A DNA stretch of 39,058 bases from JANQGH01 sp039819285 (GTDB lineage Bacteria; Pseudomonadota; Alphaproteobacteria; DSM-16000; Inquilinaceae). This document shows, one piece after another, positions 24,180-33,700 of this stretch. Below the pieces are notes generated by a model. The model did not search any database. It was not told the origin of the DNA and saw only the letters and a list, made by a program, of their open reading frames with translations. The position numbers were made by a program, and so were the translations under genes. The DNA is taken from assembly GCA_039819285.1 (NCBI GenBank), contig JBCBSH010000011.1, positions 1 to 39,058 of the forward strand, given 5' to 3'. The stretch's first letter is position 1, and every line of letters begins with the position of its first letter.

Positions 24180-26705
24180 ATGTCGGAAGTTGCCATTGGG
24201 CTTTTGGTAGTTGCAGGCCTGCTGACGCTGGTCAGCATCCTGCAGCCCTTGACCGAACGGCTGCGAATTCCGCAGACCGTGATGTTGGCCATGGTCGGGA
24301 TTGGCGCCGGCTGCCTGTTGCTGCTGCCTTACTCGCCGACCGGCGGCGGGCTGTGGGATGACACGGTAAGCGCGCTGACGGATCTCGAGCTGCCGGCCGA
24401 GGTCCTGCTGACCATTTTTCTTCCTGTTCTGCTGTTCCATGCCGGCCTGACCATTGACGTGCGACGGATGCTGGACGATGTGGCACCAATCCTGTCGATG
24501 GCCGTCGTGGCCGTCGCGGTTTGCACCGCGTTCGTCGGCTTCGCCGTCGGTCTCGTCTCGACCATTCCGCTGGCCGCCTGCCTCCTGCTCGGCGCCATCA
24601 TCGCCACCACCGATCCGATCGCCGTGGTCGGGGTCTTTCGGGATATCGGCGCCCCAAGGCGCCTGACCATCCTGGTCGAAGGTGAAAGCCTGCTGAACGA
24701 CGCGACCGCCATTGCCTTGATGACGGTGTTGCTCGACTTCCTGGTTCGCAGCGCGACCACCGAGCCGCCCAATGTCCTGCTGCTCTTCGCCAGCGACTTC
24801 TTCGGTGGCGCAGCACTTGGCGCCGCCGGCGCCTGGATAGCCGTCGCCCTGTTGAAGCTGATCCGGCAAAGGCCGCTCGCCGAGGTCACGGTCTCGATCG
24901 CGCTGCCTTACATCCTCTACATCCTGGCCGAGGATTACATCAACACGTCCGGCGTGATGGCCGTGGTGATCGCCGCGCTGGTGATCGGCGCGCGGGGCCG
25001 CACGAACGTCACGCCGCAAACCTGGTCGATCATGATGACGGTGTGGGACCAGATCGTCTTTCTGGCCTCGGCCCTGGTCTTCATCATGGTCGCGATGAAG
25101 GTGCCCCAGATCCTGCTCCAGGTCTACTGGTCGGACCTGTTGGCCCTCGCGATCATGATCGTCGCCGCGTTTGCCGCGCGCGCGGTGTCGCTGTTCGGCC
25201 TTTTGCCGATGCTGCGCAGGCTTGGATTGGCGGAGCGGGTTAGCAACAAGTTCAAGCTGGTGATGCTGTGGGGCGGGCTGCGCGGCGCGGTGACCTTGGT
25301 GCTGGCGCTGGCCATCATTGAGAACAACGCCGTGTCGGACGAGATCAGTCGCTTCATCGGCGTTCTCGCCATGGCTTTCGTCCTGTTCACGCTGTTGGTC
25401 AACGGCACGACGCTTCGACCGATCATGCATTTGTTGAAGCTCGATCGCCTGTCGAACATCGACCGTGCGTTGCGCGATCGAACGCTCGGTCTGGCGCTGT
25501 CGGAAGTCGCGGACCGCATCATGGACGTATCGGAGCGTTACCGCATGGGCGGCCCGGCCACAGACGATCTGGTCGAATCCTATCGCCAACGTCGAACGGC
25601 GGCGATCCAGCGGCGAGAGAACCTGATTCTCGACCCGGAGGAAGAGTACCGCCTCGGCCTCATCATCCTGGCGACCCGTGAGGAGGAGCTGTATCTGCAC
25701 CATTTCGGCCAGGATACCGTGTCGCGCCACACGGCGGTCGAACTGGTCGCCAAGGCCGGCCGGATGCGCGATGCCGCCAAGGCCCAAGGCCGCGAGGGCT
25801 ATCTGAAGGCAGCAGAGGGCAGTCGGCGCTCGCGGATCCTGTTTCAGTTGGCGATGTGGTTGCAGGCGCGTTTGCGTATCGGCCATTTTCTGGAACGCCG
25901 GCTGGCGGATCGCTTTGAGAACACGACCATCACCCGCATCGTGCTCAGCCGCCAGTTGGAGTTCACCGACGGCAAACTGCTGCCGCTGATGGGGCGCGCG
26001 GTCTGCCTGCGACTGAAGGATGTTCTGGTCGAACGGCTGCATACCGTGAACAACGCGCTCGATGCCTTGCGCCGGCAGTTCCCGGATTATGCGGAAAGGC
26101 TGCAAACCCGGTTTCTGCGGCAGGCGGCCCTGCGCTTGGAGGAGCGGGAGTACGATGCACTGGCCGACGAGGGCGTGCTGAACTCTGAGATCATGGTCAA
26201 CCTGAAACGCCGGATCGGCCAGCGATGGGCGACCGTGGCCAGGCGGCCATCGCTGGATCTGGGGCTGGACACGGAAACGCTGGTCCGAGGCTTTCCCCTC
26301 TTCGAGGGTTTGCCGGACGGCCAGATCCGCCACATCAAATCGCTGTTGTCACCGAGGCTTGCGGTTCCGGGCGAACGGCTGATGTCGAAAGGTGAGCGCG
26401 GCGACTTCATGCTCTTCATCTCGTCCGGTGCCATCGAGGTCCACACGGAGGAGGCGCGCTTCAGCCTCGGCCGGGGCGATTTCGTCGGCGAAATGGCGAT
26501 CTTGGACGGCAAGCGTCGACGGGCCAACGTCACGGCCGTATCCTATTGCCAACTACTGGTACTGCCGGGCCGCGACTTCCGCCGCTTCGCCAAGGCCAAC
26601 CCCAACGTCCGCCAACTTATCCGAGACACCGCCGACGAACGCGCCGCCCGCCTCGACGAGGCCGATCCGACGCTTGTGGAGCGCGCTCAGGCCGAAGCTG
26701 GGTGA
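24180..26705 (+). CDS. CPA1-type Na+/H+ antiporter with C-terminal cyclic-nucleotide-binding domain
   Basis: An 841-residue inner-membrane exchanger. Residues about 5-420 form the CPA1 membrane domain with VLLFHAGLTID, ATTDPIAVV, the ion-site motif GESLLNDATAIAL and LWGGLRGAVTLVLAL. A long charged cytoplasmic region (about 430-690) follows. A cNMP-binding domain comes last (about 703-815) with the phosphate-binding cassette FVGEMAILDGKRRRANVTA. The order resembles plant SOS1 and sperm NHE. The ATG at 24180 has GGAG at close spacing; an upstream in-frame TTG is less likely. It is the last gene of the operon; exchange could be gated by cAMP or a related nucleotide, which is inference. Confidence 0.9.
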   Translation: MSEVAIGLLVVAGLLTLVSILQPLTERLRIPQTVMLAMVGIGAGCLLLLPYSPTGGGLWDDTVSALTDLELPAEVLLTIFLPVLLFHAGLTIDVRRMLDDVAPILSMAVVAVAVCTAFVGFAVGLVSTIPLAACLLLGAIIATTDPIAVVGVFRDIGAPRRLTILVEGESLLNDATAIALMTVLLDFLVRSATTEPPNVLLLFASDFFGGAALGAAGAWIAVALLKLIRQRPLAEVTVSIALPYILYILAEDYINTSGVMAVVIAALVIGARGRTNVTPQTWSIMMTVWDQIVFLASALVFIMVAMKVPQILLQVYWSDLLALAIMIVAAFAARAVSLFGLLPMLRRLGLAERVSNKFKLVMLWGGLRGAVTLVLALAIIENNAVSDEISRFIGVLAMAFVLFTLLVNGTTLRPIMHLLKLDRLSNIDRALRDRTLGLALSEVADRIMDVSERYRMGGPATDDLVESYRQRRTAAIQRRENLILDPEEEYRLGLIILATREEELYLHHFGQDTVSRHTAVELVAKAGRMRDAAKAQGREGYLKAAEGSRRSRILFQLAMWLQARLRIGHFLERRLADRFENTTITRIVLSRQLEFTDGKLLPLMGRAVCLRLKDVLVERLHTVNNALDALRRQFPDYAERLQTRFLRQAALRLEEREYDALADEGVLNSEIMVNLKRRIGQRWATVARRPSLDLGLDTETLVRGFPLFEGLPDGQIRHIKSLLSPRLAVPGERLMSKGERGDFMLFISSGAIEVHTEEARFSLGRGDFVGEMAILDGKRRRANVTAVSYCQLLVLPGRDFRRFAKANPNVRQLIRDTADERAARLDEADPTLVERAQAEAG

Positions 26706-27040
26706 CGCGTCCCCGCGGGCCGGATGGTTGGCGCGAGCCAAGCCGGTGCGGTCGGAGTCGCCGCGTTCCCCATCAGGCTCCTTGCGCGCTACTCGAACCC
26801 GCGTTCGTCGCTAAGGTCCGGATTGAACGCATTTGAAGTCATTGGCTTTTGGTCTGCATCGGAGACGTCGGCCCCGAACGGCCGTGCTTTGATAGATCTG
26901 GCAACCCAGTCGGGCCTGCGTCGTTCATTTTCGCTGCTGGTGCACGAAGCAATACCGCAGCTTGGGTGGTCGAAGAGCCTGACCGTGAAAGTCTTTGCAG
27001 GATGGCTCTGCTCTGCCTGTCGACAGTGACCCGCCTTTCA
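26706..27040. other. Gene-free region after the antiporter gene
   Basis: Small frames occur on both strands, but none has a family signature, a ribosome-binding site or protein-like composition. No tRNA, repeat or insertion-sequence end is seen. The GC level drops from that of the antiporter gene towards that of the haloperoxidase gene. Confidence 0.4.
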
Positions 27041-27069
27041 CGGCTTGCGGGGAGGTTCCCCGCAAGCCG
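27041..27069 (-). terminator. Strong hairpin after the haloperoxidase gene
   Basis: CGGCTTGCGGGGA at 27041-27053 and its perfect complement at 27057-27069 form a 13-bp stem with a three-base loop. It begins 10 bases after the haloperoxidase stop (minus strand). No T-run follows, so it may stop RNA polymerase only weakly, or protect the 3' end of the transcript. Confidence 0.6.
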
Positions 27070-27079
27070 AATTGCATGG

Positions 27080-28885
27080 TCAACGCGCGCCGATGCGAAC
27101 CTGCGCTCCGTCAAAGGTCGGAATGGACAGAACGAAATCGTCGGTCGGATAGCAGAGCGCCTGCTCCTCCAACATGCCGATGGCGATTTCCTCACCCATG
27201 CGCAGGCTGTCATAATAGTCCGAGAAGTAGTGGACACCAGCCATGTTGCGCCCAATAGAGATGTTGGCCGCCAGCTTGTTTAACTCGCCCTCAAGCGTCA
27301 AAGGACAGCCATCGACTGTCTTCTCAGTCAGCCTGTCGTCGTCTTTGTCTGGCTCGTAATACACGGCTTTCGAGATTTTGGGGAAGAAGCCGACCGATCC
27401 GAACTTGCAATCGCTGTCGTCGCCAGCCTTCACCCCAAGAACTGTGCCGGTGTCGAAGAAGGCTTTGACGATGGTCGTGCACGCCCCAGCGACGGTGGCA
27501 TGCCCGGCACCGTAGCTCGGATGCATCGGCGAGCCTTCCGCAAACGCCATGGGCAGAAGATAGTTATGACCCGTTGGAACATCGTTGTTCGGATTTTCAC
27601 GATTGTGGCAGTCGATTTCCTCAAGGGTGTCTTTGAGGTCCGACTTCATGTCGGTAAGACATCCACAGAGCCCTGGGAACTCCTTTTCCAACTCGACGGC
27701 ACGTGTGACGCGACCGGCCAGGGCCTCGGGTCGCAGTCTCAGATGGTTGTTGAACTTCTGATACCGAACAGCCTTCAAGGCGCGAGTTGCAACCTCCGTC
27801 ACAAGGGTCAGAATGTGCGGCCCCCCCCAGAGTGCAAAGCCACCCGCATTCTGCTTGGTGCCTTTGTCGTCACCGGGTTTGTATATGTTGCGCATGCCCG
27901 AGAGCTTGGCAAAGCTCTGATCAAACGGCGTACCCATATCCAAAAGGATCAGGGTTGCGTTCAGATAGGCTTGGTACAGTGCGTCGAAATGCACATAGGT
28001 GGCCAAATCGCGAGGTGTGCAGATGAAGCGGGTCTCACAATTCAGCCTCTGGCCACGGTCGCATCCCTGAACCTTATAGCCGTCCTGAACGTCGAGCCAT
28101 TCCTTCCAGGTCTGCATGTAGTCATCTTTTGTATCTGCAATTGGAACGCGCTGATCGATGACCTGTGGGCCATAGGAAATCAGGCCATTCGCAAGATCTC
28201 GACAGGTATTGCCGTCTTTGTCCGTCGCCTTGTTCCCAATCCACAGGAACTGAGAAAGATAGGGACCGTTGTCGACACCCGGTGACGAGCCGCGGAAGAC
28301 CGTTTGATGGTCCAGTTTTCCGGAGTCATTGGTTTTGCGCGGTCGGCCTTTGAAGCCCGCCGTAGCATAAGGCATTTTGTTAAGTCGGTCGAAAGACGCT
28401 TCGACTTTCGCTCTGTCTGCTGCATTGCCACCGGTCGCGTTGAAGCTGGCCAGGTGAATGTCTCTTAAAAGGGCAAGTTCATAGACCTCGGCCATTTCAA
28501 AGGTGAGTTCATCACTGCAAAGCTCCGGAGCGGGCGCCATGGTGACAGCCTGCGCATCTGGCCCCTCAAGATCAAAGACGACACCGGCGGTCGGAGCTTC
28601 CCACTGACGACGCTCCAGTTTCGTCGGCACAAATACGCGCGAGGTGAAGGGTTCGGCAAAGCCCTCGTCGATACACGTGCGAAAGGCCTTGAAATGGGCC
28701 GGATCGGCAACGACGCCCAGGTTAGTGTCGTGCTCAAGACCCTTGGTGAAGCTCATCAAATAATGTGCAAATCCGTATCTTTCTTCATCGGGGTTTGCTG
28801 TATGAACCGGATGGGTTCTGTGGCGCGCCGCTTCGGCGGCCTCGACCCTTACGCGGTAGGCCGACTCTGCCCTGTCAAGTTTCAT
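27080..28885 (-). CDS. Vanadium-dependent haloperoxidase, red-algal bromoperoxidase type
   Basis: A 601-residue protein of the vanadium haloperoxidase / PAP2 superfamily, which oxidises halides with H2O2 using bound vanadate. Ligand motifs are in order and spaced as in Corallina bromoperoxidase: Lys377 and Arg385 in KFNNHLRLRPEA, Gly461-His462 in MHPSYGAGHATVAGA, and Arg546 with vanadate-binding His552 in GRNMAGVHYFSD. The residue before Gly-His is Ala460, where Ser is common. The ATG at 28885 follows GGAGGA at eight bases; upstream in-frame starts are unneeded. No signal peptide is visible, so secretion would need another route. It stands alone; sampled lines are 53-57% GC, below the neighbours, which suggests transfer. 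Halide preference cannot be read off. Confidence 0.88.
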   Translation of the reverse strand: MKLDRAESAYRVRVEAAEAARHRTHPVHTANPDEERYGFAHYLMSFTKGLEHDTNLGVVADPAHFKAFRTCIDEGFAEPFTSRVFVPTKLERRQWEAPTAGVVFDLEGPDAQAVTMAPAPELCSDELTFEMAEVYELALLRDIHLASFNATGGNAADRAKVEASFDRLNKMPYATAGFKGRPRKTNDSGKLDHQTVFRGSSPGVDNGPYLSQFLWIGNKATDKDGNTCRDLANGLISYGPQVIDQRVPIADTKDDYMQTWKEWLDVQDGYKVQGCDRGQRLNCETRFICTPRDLATYVHFDALYQAYLNATLILLDMGTPFDQSFAKLSGMRNIYKPGDDKGTKQNAGGFALWGGPHILTLVTEVATRALKAVRYQKFNNHLRLRPEALAGRVTRAVELEKEFPGLCGCLTDMKSDLKDTLEEIDCHNRENPNNDVPTGHNYLLPMAFAEGSPMHPSYGAGHATVAGACTTIVKAFFDTGTVLGVKAGDDSDCKFGSVGFFPKISKAVYYEPDKDDDRLTEKTVDGCPLTLEGELNKLAANISIGRNMAGVHYFSDYYDSLRMGEEIAIGMLEEQALCYPTDDFVLSIPTFDGAQVRIGAR

Positions 28886-29219
28886 AGTTCGATCCTCCAG
28901 AAATGCGCTAGTTGAGTCGCATGACGATCGAACAACCATCGACTGATCCGGGGAGTTAAACGGTGAGATTTCTCACAAAACACGGCAATATGTGGAGCAG
29001 CACGTCAGTCTTTCCTGAGTTGCCCATTGAGGATGCTCAGCATCGTGCGGCTGATTTTGACGTGCTGGGATAGGCTACGCGAGCAGCTTCAACGTCTCCG
29101 TTTGCCAGCCTTTCGAATTCCGGCAATCTGAACGAACGGTAGCAAGTCCTCCATCGCGGACCTGGCCACGGGAAGAATTCTCAGCCAAATGGAACTTAGA
29201 CGTTGCCTCCGGAGGCCCA
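28886..29219. other. Gene-free region upstream of the haloperoxidase gene
   Basis: These 334 bases lie between the haloperoxidase start and the end of a small gene on the same strand. They must contain the haloperoxidase promoter. The only clear structure is a 14-base palindrome at 28963-28976. A GCCTCCGGAGGC palindrome at 29205-29216 abuts the end of the small periplasmic gene. I find no convincing coding frame. Confidence 0.4.
28963..28976. promoter_or_regulatory. Palindrome upstream of the haloperoxidase gene, candidate operator
   Basis: GTGAGA and TCTCAC are perfect 6-bp inverted arms around TT, 78 bases upstream of the haloperoxidase start codon. Position and symmetry suit a dimeric repressor or activator site. 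No specific regulator family is implied. Confidence 0.35.
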
Positions 29220-29600
29220 TCACCGCTCGATCGAGATCGTCATCTCCGCACCGCCATAGCCATGAACGCTGTCGCGGGCGCGGACGGTGACCTCGTCGAC
29301 TTCCGGCGGAATCACCACACCTGAGAGCGAGCGGGTGAAGGGTTGTTCGGTCACGTGGGGGTGGGCGAGGACGCGTTCGCCGAGCACCGTGCCGTCCGGC
29401 GCCAGCACGTCCCATTGATCGGCATAATGGTCCCAGCCCTCGTCTTCGTGGGCCACCGTGACGTCGAAGCGCCACGTGCCGTTGGCGCTTTGGCTGGCCT
29501 CGACCGCGACCACGTCAGCCTCGCCGGCCTGGGCGTGCAGCCCGGTCATCAGCGTGATGCCGACCGCTGCGGTCGCGGCAAATCGAAATGCTGATCGCAT
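29220..29600 (-). CDS. Small secreted protein of unknown function
   Basis: A 126-residue protein. The ATG at 29600 follows AGGAGG at four bases, and gives a clear signal peptide (MRSAFRFAATAAVGITLMTG, cleavage after HAQA near residue 25). The mature ~100 residues look like an all-beta, immunoglobulin-like domain: WRFDVTVAHEDEGWDHYAD, then VLAPDGTVLGERVLAHPHV, and an SVHGYGGAEMTISI ending. Several His and acidic residues could bind a metal. I recognise no named family. It follows the arginase gene by 65 bases in the same direction and may share its transcript. Confidence 0.72.
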   Translation of the reverse strand: MRSAFRFAATAAVGITLMTGLHAQAGEADVVAVEASQSANGTWRFDVTVAHEDEGWDHYADQWDVLAPDGTVLGERVLAHPHVTEQPFTRSLSGVVIPPEVDEVTVRARDSVHGYGGAEMTISIER

Positions 29601-29665
29601 GATGCCTCCTCTTGCTGGCCACCAAAATGGCGCGGCTGCCCCTGGCGGCAACTGAACTTTTCGTG

Positions 29666-30598
29666 TCAGTAGCGCCGGGTCGGCCGGTCGAGCACCTTCC
29701 GGCCCAGCAGGCTGGCGCACAGATCGACCATCAGGCGCGCCGTGCGGCCGCGCTCGTCCAGGAATGGGTTCAGTTCGACCAGATCCAGCGAGGTCACCAG
29801 GCCGCTGTCGCACAGCATCTCCATCACCAGATGGGCCTCACGGAAGGTGGCGCCGCCCGGCACCGTGGTGCCGACCCCCGGCGCGATGTCGGGGTCGAGG
29901 AAATCGACATCGAGGCTGACATGCAGCGCCCCATTGGCCGCGGCAACCGTTTCGAGAAAGGCCCGCACGGGCGCGGCGATGCCATGTTCGTCAAGTGTGC
30001 GCATGTCGTGCACGACGATCGGGTGCTCGCGTAGAAACCGGTTTTCCGCCTCGTCGACCGACCGGATGCCGATCATGCAGATATGCTCCGGCCTAACCCG
30101 CGCCGAAAGCGGCGGGTAGACGCCCTCGAAGCTCTCCAGCCCGATGAAATAGGCCACCGGCGTGCCGTGCAGATTGCCGCTGCGCGTCGTGGTCAGCGTG
30201 TGGAAATCCGGATGGGCGTCCAGCCAGAGCACGAATTGCGTGCGCCCGCGTTCCTGGGCACGGCGTGCGACGCCGGGCACCGTGCCGATCGACAGACTGT
30301 GATCGCCGCCAAGAAAGATCGGCATATCGATCTGGCGTGACGCGTCGTAGGCCGTCTTTTCGATCGCCTGGGCCCAGCCGACCGTTTCCGCGAGGTTGCG
30401 CAGCGCGCGGTTCGGATGGGTCATCGGCGCGATGGCATCGGCCTGTACATTGCCCCAATCACTGACCGCGTGCCCAAGCTCGCGCAGACTGGCCTCCAGC
30501 CCCGCTGTGCGGAACGCGTCGGGCCCCATAAGGCAGCCGGGCTGGCTGGCGCCTGTTTGCAAGGGAACACCGATCAGGGCGCAGGTCAGCGCTTTCAT
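29666..30598 (-). CDS. rocF: Arginase
   Basis: A 310-residue ureohydrolase that splits L-arginine into ornithine and urea. All Mn ligands are visible: His100 in GGDHSLSIG, Asp127, His129 and Asp131 in WLDAHPDFH, and Asp230 and Asp232 in SLDVDFLDPD. The ATG at 30598 (MKALTCALIGVP) matches the arginase N-terminus. It is divergent from putA across 184 bases: ornithine derived from arginine can enter the pyrroline-5-carboxylate pool that PutA oxidises to glutamate, so the two may be co-regulated. No ornithine aminotransferase or urease genes are in the window. Agmatinase is less likely given length and motif context. Confidence 0.9.
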   Translation of the reverse strand: MKALTCALIGVPLQTGASQPGCLMGPDAFRTAGLEASLRELGHAVSDWGNVQADAIAPMTHPNRALRNLAETVGWAQAIEKTAYDASRQIDMPIFLGGDHSLSIGTVPGVARRAQERGRTQFVLWLDAHPDFHTLTTTRSGNLHGTPVAYFIGLESFEGVYPPLSARVRPEHICMIGIRSVDEAENRFLREHPIVVHDMRTLDEHGIAAPVRAFLETVAAANGALHVSLDVDFLDPDIAPGVGTTVPGGATFREAHLVMEMLCDSGLVTSLDLVELNPFLDERGRTARLMVDLCASLLGRKVLDRPTRRY

Positions 30599-30782
30599 GA
30601 AGCTATCCGGCGCTGTGGTGCGGCGCGGTTGGAAGCGCTTCGGCACATCACCGGGTGGCGGCTCGCTTTAGCCGTCATGCGCGTGGTCATTCTGCTGTTT
30701 CTTAGCGCAGGATTTGATTTATTCGTAAGCTGACGGACCCGAGCCTACCACCATATCAGGCTAGAACGCACAGGACATCGTC

Positions 30783-33700
30783 ATGGCCTTTGCCGATAAC
30801 CCCATCCCCGACCTTGACCCCCAACGGCGGGTGATTGCGGCCCTCTATCGCGCGCCGGAGGTCGACGTGGTGCGCGATCTGGTTCAGCGTGCCGAGGTGG
30901 CACCCGATGCGGCGGGGCGGGTGAAGGCCAGGGCCCGCCAGCTTGTTTCCGGCGTGCGGGCCAACCGGCGCCGATTCGGCGGGGTTGATCAGTTTCTTCA
31001 GGAATATGGGCTGACCACGGACGAAGGTGTCGCGCTCATGTGCCTGGCCGAGGCGCTGCTGCGTATTCCCGATGCCCATACGGCTGACCTGCTAATCGAG
31101 GACAAGATCGGCGGTGCCGACTGGCAACGCCATGTCGGACAAGGTGAAGGGGCCTTCGTGAATGCCTCGACCTGGGCCTTGATGCTGACCGGCCGGGTCA
31201 TGCGCCTTGACGACGATATCGGCGAGCCGGGCAGCTTTCTCGGCCGCATCGTCAAGCGGGCAGGGGAGCCGGTCATTAGGGCCGCCATGCGCCACGCCAT
31301 GCGCATCATGGGCCAGCAGTTCGTCATGGGCCGGACCATCGCCGAGGCTGTGAAACGAGCCAAAGAGCATGAAGCGCAGGGCTATCGCTACAGCTACGAC
31401 ATGCTGGGCGAGGCGGCGCGGACCGAGGCCGACGCCCGGCACTATTTCGATGCCTACCAGATGGCGATTGCGGCGATCGGGAAAGACGCCAAGGATGCCG
31501 GCGTCATCAACGGGCCTGGCATTTCGGTCAAACTCTCGGCGCTGCACCCCCGCTATGAAACGGCCCAGAGGCAGCGCTGCGTGCCGGTGCTGGTGGAGCG
31601 GCTTCTCGTCCTCTGCCGCGATGCGAAAAACGCGGAAATCGGCCTGTGCGTCGATGCCGAAGAGGCCGATCGCCTGGACCTGTCGCTCGATATCATCGAG
31701 GCCGCAGCCGGCCATGCCGACCTGGCCGGCTGGAACGGCTTCGGGCTGGCGGTTCAGGCCTATCAGAAGCGCGCCCATGCGCTGATCGACTGGCTGGCCG
31801 ACGTGGCCCAGCGTACCGACCGGCGGCTGATGGTGCGCCTGGTGAAGGGCGCCTATTGGGACACGGAGATCAAGCTGGCCCAGGAGGGCGGCCTGCCGGA
31901 CTATCCGGTCTTCACCCGCAAGGTGAACACGGATGTCTCCTACCTGGCCTGCGCCCGCAAGATGTTGGGCCGGCGGGACGTGTTCTATCCGCAATTCGCC
32001 ACCCACAACGCCCACACGGTCGCCTACGTGCTGGAGGCGGCGGGCGATCGGGAAGGCTACGAGTTCCAGCGCCTGCACGGCATGGGCGAGCCGCTTTACG
32101 ACCAACTCGTCGGGCCGGACCTGCCCGTGCGAGTGTACGCCCCTGTTGGCGGGCACGAGGAGTTGCTGGCCTATCTGGTGCGCCGCCTGCTGGAAAACGG
32201 CGCCAACACCAGCTTCGTGAACCGCCTGCAGGACGATACCGTGCCGATCGACGACATCGTCGCCGATCCGGTAGCCGAGGCAGCGAGCCATGAGGACCCG
32301 CGACACCCAAAGATCCCACTGCCAGCCGATCTGTACCGGCCGGCCCGGCGCAACTCTGCCGGCCTCGATCTTAGCGATCCGCCAACCTACGGCCCCGTCT
32401 TGAACGTCATGGACGGCTTCGAAGGCTGGCAGGCGACCGGACTGATCGACGGCCAGCCGGTCGGTGGCACGGCGCGCGAGGTGCGCTCGCCCTATGATCA
32501 TCGCCTGACGGTCGGGACCGTGCGCGAGGCCTCCGCAGCGGACGCGGAACGAGCGATGGCGGTTGCCTCGGCCGCCTTTGCCGATTGGGACCGAATGGGC
32601 GGGACCGCCCGTGCCGACATTCTCGACCGCATGGCCGAGGCCCTGGAGGCCAACCGGGCCGAACTGATGGCCCTGGCCTGCCGCGAGGCGGGCAAGACCC
32701 TGCCCGACGCCCTGTCCGAGGTGCGCGAGGCGGTCGATTTCTGCCGCTACTATGCCGAACGCGCGAGACTGGATTTCGACGGGCCACACAGCCTGCCGGG
32801 GCCGACCGGCGAAGCCAACTCCCTGGCGTTGCGCGGACGTGGCGTGTTCCTGTGCATCAGCCCGTGGAACTTCCCGCTGGCCATCTTTACGGGTCAGGTC
32901 GCTGCAGCCCTGGTCGCAGGCAACTGCGTGATCGCCAAGCCGGCCGAGCAGACGCCGCTGATCGCCTGGCGCGCCGTCTCCCTGTTTCACGAGGCGGGTG
33001 TCCCGCCGGCGGTTCTGAGCCTGCTGCCGGGCGACGGCCCGACACTGGGCACAAAGCTGCTGGCCCATCCGGCGCTGGCCGGTGTCGCCTTTACCGGCTC
33101 GACCGACACGGCGCGGCTGATCAATCGCGCGCTGGCCGACCGGTCCGGCCCGATCCTGCCGCTGATCGCGGAGACCGGCGGCCAGAACGCCATGATCGTC
33201 GACAGTTCGGCCTTGCCCGAACAGGTCGTGCTCGACGTGATCGCCAGCGCCTTCCAAAGCGCCGGCCAGCGCTGCTCGGCCTTGCGCGTGCTCTATCTGC
33301 AGGACGGCATCGCAGACCGGCTGATCACCATGCTGCAAGGCGCCTGCGAGACGCTGACGGTGGGCGACCCGACCCTGCTGTCCACCGATATCGGCCCGGT
33401 GATCGACGCGGAGGCCAAGGAAGCGCTCGATGCCCACGCGGCGGAGATGCAGACGGTAGGCAAACCAATGCTGCGCGTGCCCATCGGCGCTCTAGAACGG
33501 CACGGCACGTTCGTGGCGCCACAGGCCTTCGAGATCGACCGGATCGACCGCCTGACGAAGGAGAATTTCGGCCCGCTGCTGCATGTCGTGCGCTTTGCCG
33601 GCGACAAGCTCGACGCGGTCATCGATGCGATTGCCGCCACCGGTTACGGCCTGACGCTCGGCATCCATTCACGCATTCAGCAGACCGTGGATACGATCCA

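Noticed and set aside
24126..26333. 735-codon open frame on the minus strand opposite the antiporter gene
   Set aside because: It is the mirror of a gene with full CPA1 and cNMP motifs. Its product is rich in Gln, His and Arg with no fold signature, as expected for antisense frames in GC-rich DNA.
26724..27029. 101-codon frame after the antiporter gene
   Set aside because: No ribosome-binding site, no recognisable domain, and overlapping frames on both strands are equally open.
31092..33437. 781-codon antisense frame within putA
   Set aside because: putA has all catalytic motifs in the other strand; the antisense product is low in hydrophobic pattern and has no family features.
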